The notes under the pieces are model-generated. The model was not told the origin of the DNA and did not search any database. It was given only the letters and a program-made list of their open reading frames with translations. The position numbers were made by a program, and so were the translations under genes. From positions 1-64,000 of the forward strand of contig USES01000003.1 in NCBI GenBank assembly GCA_900553785.1: a stretch of 64,000 bases of DNA. Reading direction: 5' to 3'. The DNA is from an uncultured Clostridium sp. (GTDB taxonomy: Bacteria; Bacillota; Clostridia; TANB77; CAG-465). Shown piece by piece: positions 8,514-16,222 of the stretch; position 1 is the first letter of the stretch; each line of letters starts with the position of its first letter.

Positions 8514-8976
8514 AAAAAAAGGAGAACTTCTTGTTGTAGTAGTTATTGTAACAGCTCTTGTTTTAATTTTATGTTTAGTTGCAGTTTCTATGCAATATTT
8601 TCAGATAAACAATATGCTTACAGATTTAAAATACAATTTGTTTTATATATGCCAAAATTCAATTTTGGCGTATGGTGATGAATTAAATTTAGATGTTTAT
8701 AAGATAGATTCACAGACACTGAAAAGTACAATATGTGATTTACTGGTAAAAAATTATATTGAAACAAGGAAGGATATTAGTTACATAACAGTAGAGGAAT
8801 TACAACTTTTTGTAAATAAAGATGAATGCATAAATCATACAAAAGGACAGTATGAAGAACCTTATGTACACATAGTCGTAAATGTTGGGTTTATACCTGT
8901 TATTAAAATTGGTGATGTAGATAAGAAAAAAGTGACAATACATCAAGATGTGAAGTTGTCACTTATGAAATATTGA
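8506..8976 (+). CDS. TadE-like minor pilin
   Basis: From GTG 8506 the protein begins 'VNRKKGELLVVVVIV', a basic N-terminus, a glycine-glutamate pair and one long hydrophobic helix, as in TadE/TadF-type pseudopilins. An ATG at 8473 is in frame, but GAGAGG at 8493-8498 fits the GTG better and gives an 8-bp overlap with the upstream gene. The rest (about 30-156) is a soluble globular domain, probably outside the membrane. Likely a minor pilus or priming subunit. Confidence 0.6.
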   Translation: MNRKKGELLVVVVIVTALVLILCLVAVSMQYFQINNMLTDLKYNLFYICQNSILAYGDELNLDVYKIDSQTLKSTICDLLVKNYIETRKDISYITVEELQLFVNKDECINHTKGQYEEPYVHIVVNVGFIPVIKIGDVDKKKVTIHQDVKLSLMKY

Positions 8977-8988
8977 TTTGGAGGAAAT

Positions 8989-9372
8989 ATGAAAAAAGCT
9001 GGGAGTACAGCTATAAGTGTTGCGTTAATAACAATAGTAGGAATAGTAGCAATATGCGTGTTTATTGCATGTATATTAAATTTTATTACACCGCTTATAT
9101 TACAACAAAAGCTTCAAGCTGTTGTAAATAAATACATGTATATTATAGAAAGGTATGGATATCTTACTGTGGCGGAAAAAGATGCCTTGGTAGATGAGCT
9201 TGAGAAAGACGGTTTTGATATATCTAGAATATATATAAGTTATCCATCTTCGAAACAGGCTTATGGCGAAAGGTTGGAGTTAAGTATTTCATATAAATAT
9301 AATCCCATACCTGTTTTGGGCATGGAAGAAAGAAATATTAAGATATTTAAAATGAGTTACTCTAAAACATAA
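8989..9372 (+). CDS. TadE/DUF4320-like minor pilin
   Basis: A 127-residue protein with a short basic leader ('MKKAGSTAIS'), a hydrophobic helix (about 8-37) and a small soluble domain ending in beta strands. The arrangement resembles DUF4320-type proteins of clostridial Tad clusters. It follows the previous minor pilin by 12 bp with a GGAGG site and is the last gene of the operon. Its 3' end overlaps that of the convergent mecA by 16 bp. Confidence 0.6.
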   Translation: MKKAGSTAISVALITIVGIVAICVFIACILNFITPLILQQKLQAVVNKYMYIIERYGYLTVAEKDALVDELEKDGFDISRIYISYPSSKQAYGERLELSISYKYNPIPVLGMEERNIKIFKMSYSKT

Positions 9373-9944
9373 GAACATATACTACCAATAGCATCCTTTT
9401 CAAATAATAAATCTGCATTTTCTTTAATTATGCTTATTAAGGAATTTTTAGAGGAATACTTATCTGAGTATTCTGTTAAGGTGTAAAAAGTTTTTTTAAA
9501 CTTTTCTTGGTATACTGTTTGTTTTGAGAAGTTTAGAAAGTAAACATTATTATATATATAAAGTGTATTGTTTCCAACAAATAAGTCCTCATTATTACTT
9601 TGAATGGCAAAGTTAATTAGTTTTTCTACGTCGTAGAATGCGTATAGTTGATATGATGTACAAGAAAATTTAGATGTTACATTTAAATTTGAAACTTTAT
9701 TATGTATTTTTGTTATAGTTACAATTAGTTTATCATCATGATTTACATATGCTTCTACTAGTAATTTTGTGTTATCCTGTAAAAATTCAGATGCAAAGTT
9801 TGAATTTTCTATTATATCAAAAAAGAAATTTTGTGCTTTCTTTTTCCCTGATTCTATATCTCTAATAGTTATGTCTTTTAAACTCAGTTCTTCAACTGTT
9901 AATATGATTTTTAATGTATTTAGATTCAGCTTTTCAATTTTCAC
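9357..9944 (-). CDS. mecA: Adaptor protein MecA
   Basis: MecA-type adaptors bind unfolded or specific substrates and deliver them to the ClpC AAA+ unfoldase for ClpP degradation. The 195-residue protein shows the family's N-terminal domain ('KIEKLNLNTLKIILTVEEL', then 'KKAQNFFFDII', 'VTITKI'), a short linker, and a C-terminal domain with the 'YAFYDVEKLINFA' pattern of the ClpC-binding half. GTG at 9944 has AAAGGAG seven bases upstream. It is monocistronic and convergent with the pilus operon. A Clp ATPase with a zinc finger is encoded at 52148-54505; whether they work together is unknown. Confidence 0.8.
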   Translation of the reverse strand: MKIEKLNLNTLKIILTVEELSLKDITIRDIESGKKKAQNFFFDIIENSNFASEFLQDNTKLLVEAYVNHDDKLIVTITKIHNKVSNLNVTSKFSCTSYQLYAFYDVEKLINFAIQSNNEDLFVGNNTLYIYNNVYFLNFSKQTVYQEKFKKTFYTLTEYSDKYSSKNSLISIIKENADLLFEKDAIGSICSYVLE

Positions 9945-9986
9945 GTCAAAACTCCTTTCGATTTATATATTTTATGAAATATAATT

Positions 9987-10015
9987 TGTATAGGTTACAT
10001 GTATATTATCTGCAA
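9987..10015 (-). promoter_or_regulatory. Candidate mecA promoter
   Basis: On the minus strand TTGCAG (10010-10015) and TATACA (9987-9992) are separated by 17 nt, about 43 nt upstream of the GTG. Confidence 0.5.
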
Positions 10016-10050
10016 TTTATTTGACATTTAACATAATTTTTGCATTTTTC

Positions 10051-10079
10051 TTGAAAAAAACAAGTCATTGTGTTATAAT
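10051..10079 (+). promoter_or_regulatory. Promoter of rpsF-ssb-rpsR
   Basis: TTGAAA (10051-10056), 17-nt spacer, TATAAT (10074-10079). It lies 68 nt upstream of the rpsF start, leaving a structured leader. Confidence 0.75.
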
Positions 10080-10085
10080 TTTTGT

Positions 10086-10147
10086 GTTAGATTCCTTGCT
10101 CTTAACTTTAGATTAAGGGCCATAAGACCAAGAGGAGGTGAAGAAAC
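10086..10147 (+). promoter_or_regulatory. Structured rpsF leader, possible S6:S18 autoregulatory element
   Basis: The leader holds a hairpin (GCTCTTAA near 10098 pairing with TTAAGGGC near 10115, one wobble) and an outer CTTG/CAAG pairing that reaches toward the AGGAGG ribosome site. S6:S18-binding leaders ahead of rpsF are known in many bacteria; I did not verify the conserved CCG-box, so assignment is tentative. Confidence 0.4.
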
Positions 10148-10426
10148 ATGAATTCATACGAAGCGGTTGTAATTTTAACAAGCAAGCTTTCTGAGGAAGA
10201 AACTCAAGAAACTATGAACAAAATTAAGGAACTTATTTCTTCAAATGGAGAAGTTGTAAGTGTAGATGAATGGGGAAAAAGAAAATTAGCTTATGAGATT
10301 AAACACGAAGAAGAAGGACAATATTTCTTATTCACATTTAATGCAGAAGCTAAGTTTATAAGTGAATTTGAAAGAGTTTTGAGAATTAATTCTCAAGTAT
10401 TAAAACATATGGTAATAAAAAAATAA
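10148..10426 (+). CDS. rpsF: 30S ribosomal protein S6
   Basis: S6 binds 16S rRNA cooperatively with S18 in the platform of the small subunit. The 92-residue protein has the family start 'MNSYEAVVIL' and the strand 'WGKRKLAYEI' with 'EGQYFLFTF', and normal length. An AGAGGAGGTG site lies upstream. It begins the conserved rpsF-ssb-rpsR operon seen across Firmicutes. Confidence 0.97.
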   Translation: MNSYEAVVILTSKLSEEETQETMNKIKELISSNGEVVSVDEWGKRKLAYEIKHEEEGQYFLFTFNAEAKFISEFERVLRINSQVLKHMVIKK

Positions 10427-10483
10427 TTATATAAGAATATTTAAACAACCAAAGATAGGAAATAATAATAGGAGGTTGTAATT

Positions 10484-10903
10484 ATGAATAAATTTCAATT
10501 TTTAGGAAGACTAACAAAAGACCCAGAAACTAGGGTGATAGCAACAACAGGAAGCCAAGTGGCATCATTTAGTATTGCTGTAAATAGAAGATTTGTTGGA
10601 CAAAATGGTGAAAGACAAGCAGACTTTTTTAACTTAACAGCTTTTGGAAAGACTGCAGAGTTTTGTTCAAAATATTTTAAGAAAGGTCAACAAGTTTTAG
10701 TTGAAGGTAGAATTCAGAATAGAACTTGGGAAGACCAAACTGGTGCAAAAAGATATTCTACAGATTTCATAGTAGAAAATGCTTATTTTGCAGACTCTAG
10801 AAGAGATGGTACAGATGCAGCTCAAATGGCACCACAAGTACCTCAATCTACTGATGCAGGAGATTTTATAACTATTGAGGAAACTGAAGAATTACCATTC
10901 TAG
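10484..10903 (+). CDS. ssb: Single-stranded DNA-binding protein SSB
   Basis: SSB coats single-stranded DNA in replication and repair and recruits partners through its C-terminal tip. The OB fold spans about 1-105 ('MNKFQFLGRLTKDPE', 'ADFFNLTAFGKTAEF', 'VEGRIQNRTW'), then a short linker and the acidic, phenylalanine-ending tip 'EETEELPF'. The linker is short, giving 139 residues. It lies between rpsF and rpsR as usual. Confidence 0.97.
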   Translation: MNKFQFLGRLTKDPETRVIATTGSQVASFSIAVNRRFVGQNGERQADFFNLTAFGKTAEFCSKYFKKGQQVLVEGRIQNRTWEDQTGAKRYSTDFIVENAYFADSRRDGTDAAQMAPQVPQSTDAGDFITIEETEELPF

Positions 10904-10933
10904 TTTACTTTATAGAAAGGAGATTAAAATAAA

Positions 10934-11191
10934 ATGGCAGATAATAGAAAAAAATCAGCAGCAAAAGATAAACCTTTTAGAAGACCTAAAAAGAAGGTTT
11001 GCCAATTCTGCGCAGATAAAACTCAAGAAATAGATTACAAAGATTACGAAAAAATTAAAAAATTCGTAAGTGAGAAAGGTAAAATATTACCTAGAAGAGT
11101 TACTGGTACATGTGCTTTACACCAAAGAAAAGTAACAGAAGCAGTAAAAAGAGCTAGAACAATAGCAATATTGCCTTACACAGCTGAATAA
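10934..11191 (+). CDS. rpsR: 30S ribosomal protein S18
   Basis: S18 pairs with S6 in the 30S platform. The 85-residue protein shows '[14 protein letters not shown]' at the N-terminal side, where the CxxC pair suggests the zinc-type paralogue form, and the conserved '[19 protein letters not shown]' core followed by '[14 protein letters not shown]'. AAAGGAG precedes the ATG. A terminator follows directly, closing the operon. Confidence 0.97.
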   Translation: MADNRKKSAAKDKPFRRPKKKVCQFCADKTQEIDYKDYEKIKKFVSEKGKILPRRVTGTCALHQRKVTEAVKRARTIAILPYTAE

Positions 11192-11200
11192 TAATTTGAA

Positions 11201-11230
11201 AATAGATGGTAGTAGTATCATCTATTTTTT
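11201..11230 (+). terminator. Terminator of rpsF-ssb-rpsR
   Basis: An 8-bp stem AATAGATG / CATCTATT (11201-11208 with 11219-11226) is followed by a run of T. Confidence 0.85.
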
Positions 11231-11333
11231 ATATATAAAAGCGGAGATTAACTGCGAAAGCAAATGGTTTAAAATATATTGTTTGTGTAAAGTAATTTTA
11301 CTAAGTAAGTCGCTTTTAATAAGTACTGCAACA

Positions 11334-11362
11334 TTGACAAAATCTAGTGATTATAGTAAAAT
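11334..11362 (+). promoter_or_regulatory. Promoter of the gdpP-rplI-dnaB-tilS operon
   Basis: TTGACA (11334-11339), 17-nt spacer, TAAAAT (11357-11362), 24 nt before the gdpP ATG. Confidence 0.8.
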
Positions 11363-11386
11363 ATATGAGTATAAAAGGGTGAGATT

Positions 11387-13351
11387 ATGAGTAAAAAAAT
11401 AGGAAAAAACAATAGATTATTTCGTGTAATAATTAATCCTATAGTTTATTTACTAACAATAACTGCAATTGTAATAATGATGACAAATGGAATGAACAAT
11501 ATGATAGTTGCATTCGTAGCAATATTTGTTGCATTAGTTTATACTTTGTTCGTTATTTTTTACGATTTAAAACTAAGAAATATTCGCCTGCAGGAATATG
11601 AAATTGGCTTTAATGAATCTTTTGGAAAAACTGTAAAGCGTTTGGACATACCGGCTTTGTTTATAACAAAACAGGGTAAACTTATATGGGAAAATACTAA
11701 AAGCTCAGAGTTAGGACTTAAAGAATATTTGTCTGATATTGCTTATGAAGTGACAAAGACAAGTAAAAAAGATATAACAATATTAACGGCAGGAGAAAAC
11801 AAATATGCTATTCATGCTACGGAACTTGTAGTAGAAGATGAAGTTGGAATATTTATAGTGCTAGTAGATGTAACACGCGAAAAAGATTTGGCTAGAGAGT
11901 TAGATGATACAAGAGCAACAATTGGTTGTATAGTAATAGATAGCTTTGAAGAGATAATGCAAGGATTGGAAGATATAGACAAATTTAATACAACATCTAA
12001 AATAGATAAAGAAATTGTAGAGTGGATATCAAAATATAACGGCGTTGTAAGCAAGATAGAAAAAGATAGATACGTTTATATAATAGATAAAAAGTATGTT
12101 AAAGATTTAGAAGATAATTCATTTGAAATATTAGAAAAGATGAATCATATATCTGAAGATGTAGTAAACGTTCCTATTACTATAAGTATTGGTTTATCTT
12201 TTGATGATGAAACATTATATGGTAGATATAAGTCTGCTTTAACTTCATTAGATATTGCTATGGGTAGAGGCGGAAATCAGGCAGTTATTAAAAATAATAA
12301 AAAATTTGATATATATGATGGTTCGGATATGCATATGGACAAAACAAATAAAGTACGAGCAAGAACTATTTCTCAAGCACTTAAGGACTTAATTGTAAAA
12401 AGCGAAAATGTGTATATAATGGGACACAAAAATTCTGACCTTGATTGTATAGCAGGTGCACTTGGAGTATATAAAATAGCTAGAACATATGGTAAAAGTG
12501 CAAAAATAATCCTTGATATAAAACACAATAATTCTGCAAAGGTGGTTATAGATAGGCTAAAAGAAGATGCGGAGTACGAAGATGTTTTTATCGGGAAGGA
12601 TGAATGTAAAAAGCTTGATACAGAAAATGCATTGCTTGTTGTAGTTGATACACATAAGGAAAGCTATTTAGCTGTGCCAGACATATTTGGCGAATTTGAT
12701 AAAGTTGTTGTAATTGATCATCATAGACGTGGACCAGAGTTTATAACTAATGCAATAGTGACGTACCACGAAGTATATGCATCCTCTACTGCAGAATTGG
12801 TTACAGAGCTTCTTATGTATTTAGATGATGTAAAGCTTACTGCAAAAGAGGCTGAAACAATATTTTCTGGTATTTTGATAGATACTAAAAACTTTACTTT
12901 TAAGACTGGCGTTAGAACATTTGAAGTGGCTGCTTACCTTAAAAAGATGGGCGTAGATATGACAGAAATTAAACAATTATTCCAAAACGATTTTGAAACA
13001 TATATGGCTAGAGTAAATATTGTGAAAAATGCGGAAATAATAGACGGAAAGATAGCTATTTCTTGTACTGATGAGCAAATGAAAGATATTTCTGTTATTG
13101 CAGCTCAGGCTGCCGATGAGTTGCTATCTATAACTGGTATACTTGCTTCTTTTGTACTTTGTGAAATGGACGGAGTTGTTATGATATCTGGACGCTCATT
13201 AGGCGATATAAATGTGCAATTAATACTAGAAAAATTAGGTGGCGGGGGACATTTAACTTTTGCAGGTGCACAGATAGCAGGAGTGACTCTTGATGAAGCT
13301 CGTCAAAAATTATTAGAGGAAATAAAAGAATATTTCAGTAAGACAGAATAA
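11387..13351 (+). CDS. gdpP: Cyclic-di-AMP phosphodiesterase GdpP
   Basis: GdpP hydrolyses c-di-AMP and so tunes osmotic and cell-wall homeostasis. The 654-residue protein has two N-terminal membrane helices (about 14-55), a PAS-like region (about 75-165), a degenerate GGDEF domain (about 170-305, with 'GRGGNQAV' in place of an active motif) and a C-terminal DHH/DHHA1 phosphodiesterase (about 330-650). Metal-binding motifs 'NSDLDCIAG' and 'VVVIDHHRR' are intact, as is the 'GGGGHLTFAGAQI' substrate motif. It sits upstream of rplI-dnaB as in many Firmicutes. Confidence 0.95.
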   Translation: MSKKIGKNNRLFRVIINPIVYLLTITAIVIMMTNGMNNMIVAFVAIFVALVYTLFVIFYDLKLRNIRLQEYEIGFNESFGKTVKRLDIPALFITKQGKLIWENTKSSELGLKEYLSDIAYEVTKTSKKDITILTAGENKYAIHATELVVEDEVGIFIVLVDVTREKDLARELDDTRATIGCIVIDSFEEIMQGLEDIDKFNTTSKIDKEIVEWISKYNGVVSKIEKDRYVYIIDKKYVKDLEDNSFEILEKMNHISEDVVNVPITISIGLSFDDETLYGRYKSALTSLDIAMGRGGNQAVIKNNKKFDIYDGSDMHMDKTNKVRARTISQALKDLIVKSENVYIMGHKNSDLDCIAGALGVYKIARTYGKSAKIILDIKHNNSAKVVIDRLKEDAEYEDVFIGKDECKKLDTENALLVVVDTHKESYLAVPDIFGEFDKVVVIDHHRRGPEFITNAIVTYHEVYASSTAELVTELLMYLDDVKLTAKEAETIFSGILIDTKNFTFKTGVRTFEVAAYLKKMGVDMTEIKQLFQNDFETYMARVNIVKNAEIIDGKIAISCTDEQMKDISVIAAQAADELLSITGILASFVLCEMDGVVMISGRSLGDINVQLILEKLGGGGHLTFAGAQIAGVTLDEARQKLLEEIKEYFSKTE

Positions 13352-13366
13352 TGAGGTGAATATATT

Positions 13367-13810
13367 ATGAAAGTTGTATTATTACAAAATGTAAAAGGTG
13401 TGGGTAGAGCATTAGATACAGTGGATGTGAGCGACGGATATGCAAAAAACTATTTAATACCAAGAAAACTTGCAAAAGTAGCAAGTAATCAGGTGATTGC
13501 TGAAGCTAGTGGCCAAAAGTCTGCTATAGCATTTAAGAAACAGACTCAAAAAGAAGAGGCTATAGAGATAAAAAATAAAATTGAAGAAACTAGTTTAGTA
13601 TTTAAATTAAAGGCAAAAAACGGAAAGTTTTTTGGTAGTATAACTTCTAAAGAAATATCTGAAGAATTATCTAAAAAAATAGGAACAAATATAGATAAGA
13701 AAAAAGTAGAGTTGGAAGAGCAGATTAAAACAGCTGGTGTATATAAAGCTCAAATTAAATTATACGAAGGAGTAATTGCTACGGCAAAGGTTAGGGTAGA
13801 AGAAGAATAG
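13367..13810 (+). CDS. rplI: 50S ribosomal protein L9
   Basis: L9 binds 23S rRNA at the base of the L1 stalk. The 147-residue protein has the N-terminal RNA-binding domain ('MKVVLLQNVKGVGRALDTVDVSDGY', shown here only by its first residues as a landmark: MKVVLLQNVKG), the invariant 'YAKNYLIPRKLA' signature, a long connecting helix and a C-terminal domain with 'GKFFGSITSKEI'. Normal family length. It is 15 bp after gdpP with a GAGGTGA site and is followed by dnaB, a classic arrangement. Confidence 0.97.
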   Translation: MKVVLLQNVKGVGRALDTVDVSDGYAKNYLIPRKLAKVASNQVIAEASGQKSAIAFKKQTQKEEAIEIKNKIEETSLVFKLKAKNGKFFGSITSKEISEELSKKIGTNIDKKKVELEEQIKTAGVYKAQIKLYEGVIATAKVRVEEE

Positions 13811-13822
13811 TAGGTGTATAAA

Positions 13823-15160
13823 GTGGAAGAGGAAAAAGTAGTATTATCTAAAATACCACCAAACGATATAGTAGCAGAACAAGCTGTTTTAGGTTCGATG
13901 TTAGTGGATACAGAGGCCGTTATTAAAGCTATAGAAGTTTTGCAGCCAGCAGATTTTTATAGGGAAGATAATAGGGAAATATATGCTACTATGTTAGAAC
14001 TATACGGTAGGGGTAAGCCTATAGACTTTTTAACTGTAAAAGAAAATCTAAAGCTTAGGGGGATGCTTGAAAAAGTTGGTGCAGAAGAATACTTATCCTC
14101 TTTGATAGACATGGTGCCTACAACATCTAATATAGAGGCATATGCAAAAATAGTTGAAGAAAAGTCTGTCTTACGTTCACTAATTAAAGCTGCAAATGAT
14201 GTTATTGCTTATGGTTATGCAGAAACGGAAGAAGTAGATAAAATTGTGGACATGACAGAAAAAAGGATTTTTGACGTTTTACAAAAAAGAAACACAAAAG
14301 GTTATCAATCAATTAAAGATGTATTGGTTGAATCTTTTGAAGAAATAGAAGAATTGTATAAGTCAAAATCTAATGTATCTGGTATGGAAAGTGGCTTTAA
14401 AGATTTGGACTTAAAAACATCGGGACTTAATAATTCGGATCTTATACTTGTAGCAGCACGTCCTGCAATGGGAAAATCTGCTTTTGCATTAAATATTGCA
14501 ACATATGTTGCAAAAACACAAAAAGTCCCTGTTATGATATTTAGTCTTGAGATGTCTAAAAAGCAAATGGTAAACAGAATTTTGTGTTCAGAAGCGGCAG
14601 TAGATAGTATGAAAGTAAGAACTGGTAAACTAGATAGCGAAGACTGGATAAAACTTGGAAAAGCAAGTTCAGAACTTGCCGAACTTCAAATATATATTGA
14701 TGATACACCAGGTCTTTCTTCAGCGGAGCTTAGAGCAAAATGTAGAAAAGCTAAACTTGAAAAAGGAATTGGTATGGTAGTTATAGATTACCTTCAGTTA
14801 ATGGAATCAAAGTCTAATACAGCATCAAGACAACAAGAAATTTCAGAGATAAGTAGGTCTTTAAAGATACTTGCAAAGGAACTTAATATTCCAGTTATTG
14901 CTTTGTCACAGTTAAGCCGTGCTCCAGAGCAACGTCCAGATCATAGACCTATTTTGTCAGACTTGAGAGAGTCTGGTTCTATAGAGCAGGATGCAGATAT
15001 AGTAATGTTTTTATATAGAGATGATTATTATAACCCTGAAACAGAAAAGAAAAATGTCGCAGAAGTAATAATTGCTAAAAACAGACAAGGTTCTACTGGT
15101 ACTGTTGAACTTGCTTGGCTTGGCCAATATACAAGATTTGCTAACTTATATAATGCATAG
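13823..15160 (+). CDS. dnaB: Replicative DNA helicase DnaB
   Basis: The hexameric helicase that unwinds DNA at the fork (called DnaC in Bacillus). The N-terminal primase-interaction domain covers about 10-115 ('PPNDIVAEQAVLGSML') and the RecA-like motor about 180-445, with Walker A 'ARPAMGKSAF' near 212 and Walker B 'MVVIDYLQLM'. GTG 13823 is preferred because AGGTG lies six bases upstream; GTG 13814 in the same frame lacks a site. No intein or insertion is visible. It sits between rplI and tilS. Confidence 0.96.
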   Translation: MEEEKVVLSKIPPNDIVAEQAVLGSMLVDTEAVIKAIEVLQPADFYREDNREIYATMLELYGRGKPIDFLTVKENLKLRGMLEKVGAEEYLSSLIDMVPTTSNIEAYAKIVEEKSVLRSLIKAANDVIAYGYAETEEVDKIVDMTEKRIFDVLQKRNTKGYQSIKDVLVESFEEIEELYKSKSNVSGMESGFKDLDLKTSGLNNSDLILVAARPAMGKSAFALNIATYVAKTQKVPVMIFSLEMSKKQMVNRILCSEAAVDSMKVRTGKLDSEDWIKLGKASSELAELQIYIDDTPGLSSAELRAKCRKAKLEKGIGMVVIDYLQLMESKSNTASRQQEISEISRSLKILAKELNIPVIALSQLSRAPEQRPDHRPILSDLRESGSIEQDADIVMFLYRDDYYNPETEKKNVAEVIIAKNRQGSTGTVELAWLGQYTRFANLYNA

Positions 15161-15174
15161 GAAGGAATATAGAT

Positions 15175-16176
15175 TTGAATTTAGTAGAAAAAGTTAAGAA
15201 AAACATACAAGATTATGATTTAATAAACGAAAAAGATAGCATAGTTGTAGGAGTCTCAGGTGGCCCTGACTCTATGCTCCTTTTGCATGTATTAAATATG
15301 TTAAAAGATGATATGAATTTTAAAATTCAAGTTGCGCATATAAATCATATGATTAGGAAAGAAGCATGCTTTGATGAAGAACTTGTAAAAAAGTATTGCA
15401 ATAAATATGATATTCCGTGTCATGTTTTAACAGCTGATGTATTAAATGAAGCACGTATGCTAAAAATATCTACTGAGGAATGTGGCAGAAATATTAGATA
15501 TGACTTTTTTAATAAAATATTGAACGATACTCATTCAAATAAAATTGCAGTTGCACATAATCTTGGAGATAATGCCGAAACTATGCTTCTAAACTTAATA
15601 CGCGGAGCTGGACTAAATGGAATTTGCGGGATGAAGTTTAAATCTCAAAATTTAATTAGACCACTACTTAATATAGACAAAGAGAGTATAATAGAATATT
15701 TAAAAGAAAATAATATTGAGTATGCAATAGATAAAACAAATTTTGAAAACGATTATACTAGAAATTATATAAGAAATGTTTTAGTGCCAGATTTAAAAAA
15801 AGTTAACCCAAATATTTTAAATACAATGTTTAGAATGTCGGATATATTAAAAAAAGATGAAGCTGCTCTTAAGAGTATTACGGATAGTAAAACATGTGAT
15901 ATTATTATTTCAGAGTGTAATGACAGTATACTTATTGACGTTAAAAAATTCAAAGAGTTAGACCACAATTTAAAAGGAAGAGTAGTAATGTGTATTTTGT
16001 CAAAACTACTTAATACTACTCAAGGAATTGAACAAATACATATTAAAGATATAGTAAAGCTTTTAGATAATTGTATAACTGGTAAAAAGTATATAATAGC
16101 AAACAAGTTCTATGTGGAAATTGTGAAAAACAAGAAAGCAAAATATGTAAAAGCTACCACAATTGTTGAAAAATAG
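15175..16176 (+). CDS. tilS: tRNA(Ile)-lysidine synthetase TilS (short form)
   Basis: TilS adds lysine to C34 of the tRNA that reads AUA, which is essential in AUA-rich genomes such as this one. The PP-loop 'GVSGGPDSMLLL' is near residue 27-38 and the N-terminal nucleotidyl-transfer domain is complete. At 333 residues it is clearly shorter than the 430-470 of well-known TilS proteins; the C-terminal tRNA-recognition domain appears reduced or missing. TTG 15175 follows a GGAAGG site. hpt, often found between tilS and ftsH, is absent here. Confidence 0.93.
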   Translation: MNLVEKVKKNIQDYDLINEKDSIVVGVSGGPDSMLLLHVLNMLKDDMNFKIQVAHINHMIRKEACFDEELVKKYCNKYDIPCHVLTADVLNEARMLKISTEECGRNIRYDFFNKILNDTHSNKIAVAHNLGDNAETMLLNLIRGAGLNGICGMKFKSQNLIRPLLNIDKESIIEYLKENNIEYAIDKTNFENDYTRNYIRNVLVPDLKKVNPNILNTMFRMSDILKKDEAALKSITDSKTCDIIISECNDSILIDVKKFKELDHNLKGRVVMCILSKLLNTTQGIEQIHIKDIVKLLDNCITGKKYIIANKFYVEIVKNKKAKYVKATTIVEK

Positions 16177-16222
16177 GCAATTGTATGTTAAATTATAATG
16201 GTTATTGGAGGAGACAAAATTG

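Noticed and set aside
11196..11390. Open frame of 64 codons after rpsR
   Set aside because: It starts inside a terminator, covers the gdpP promoter and overlaps the gdpP start; its composition is not coding-like.
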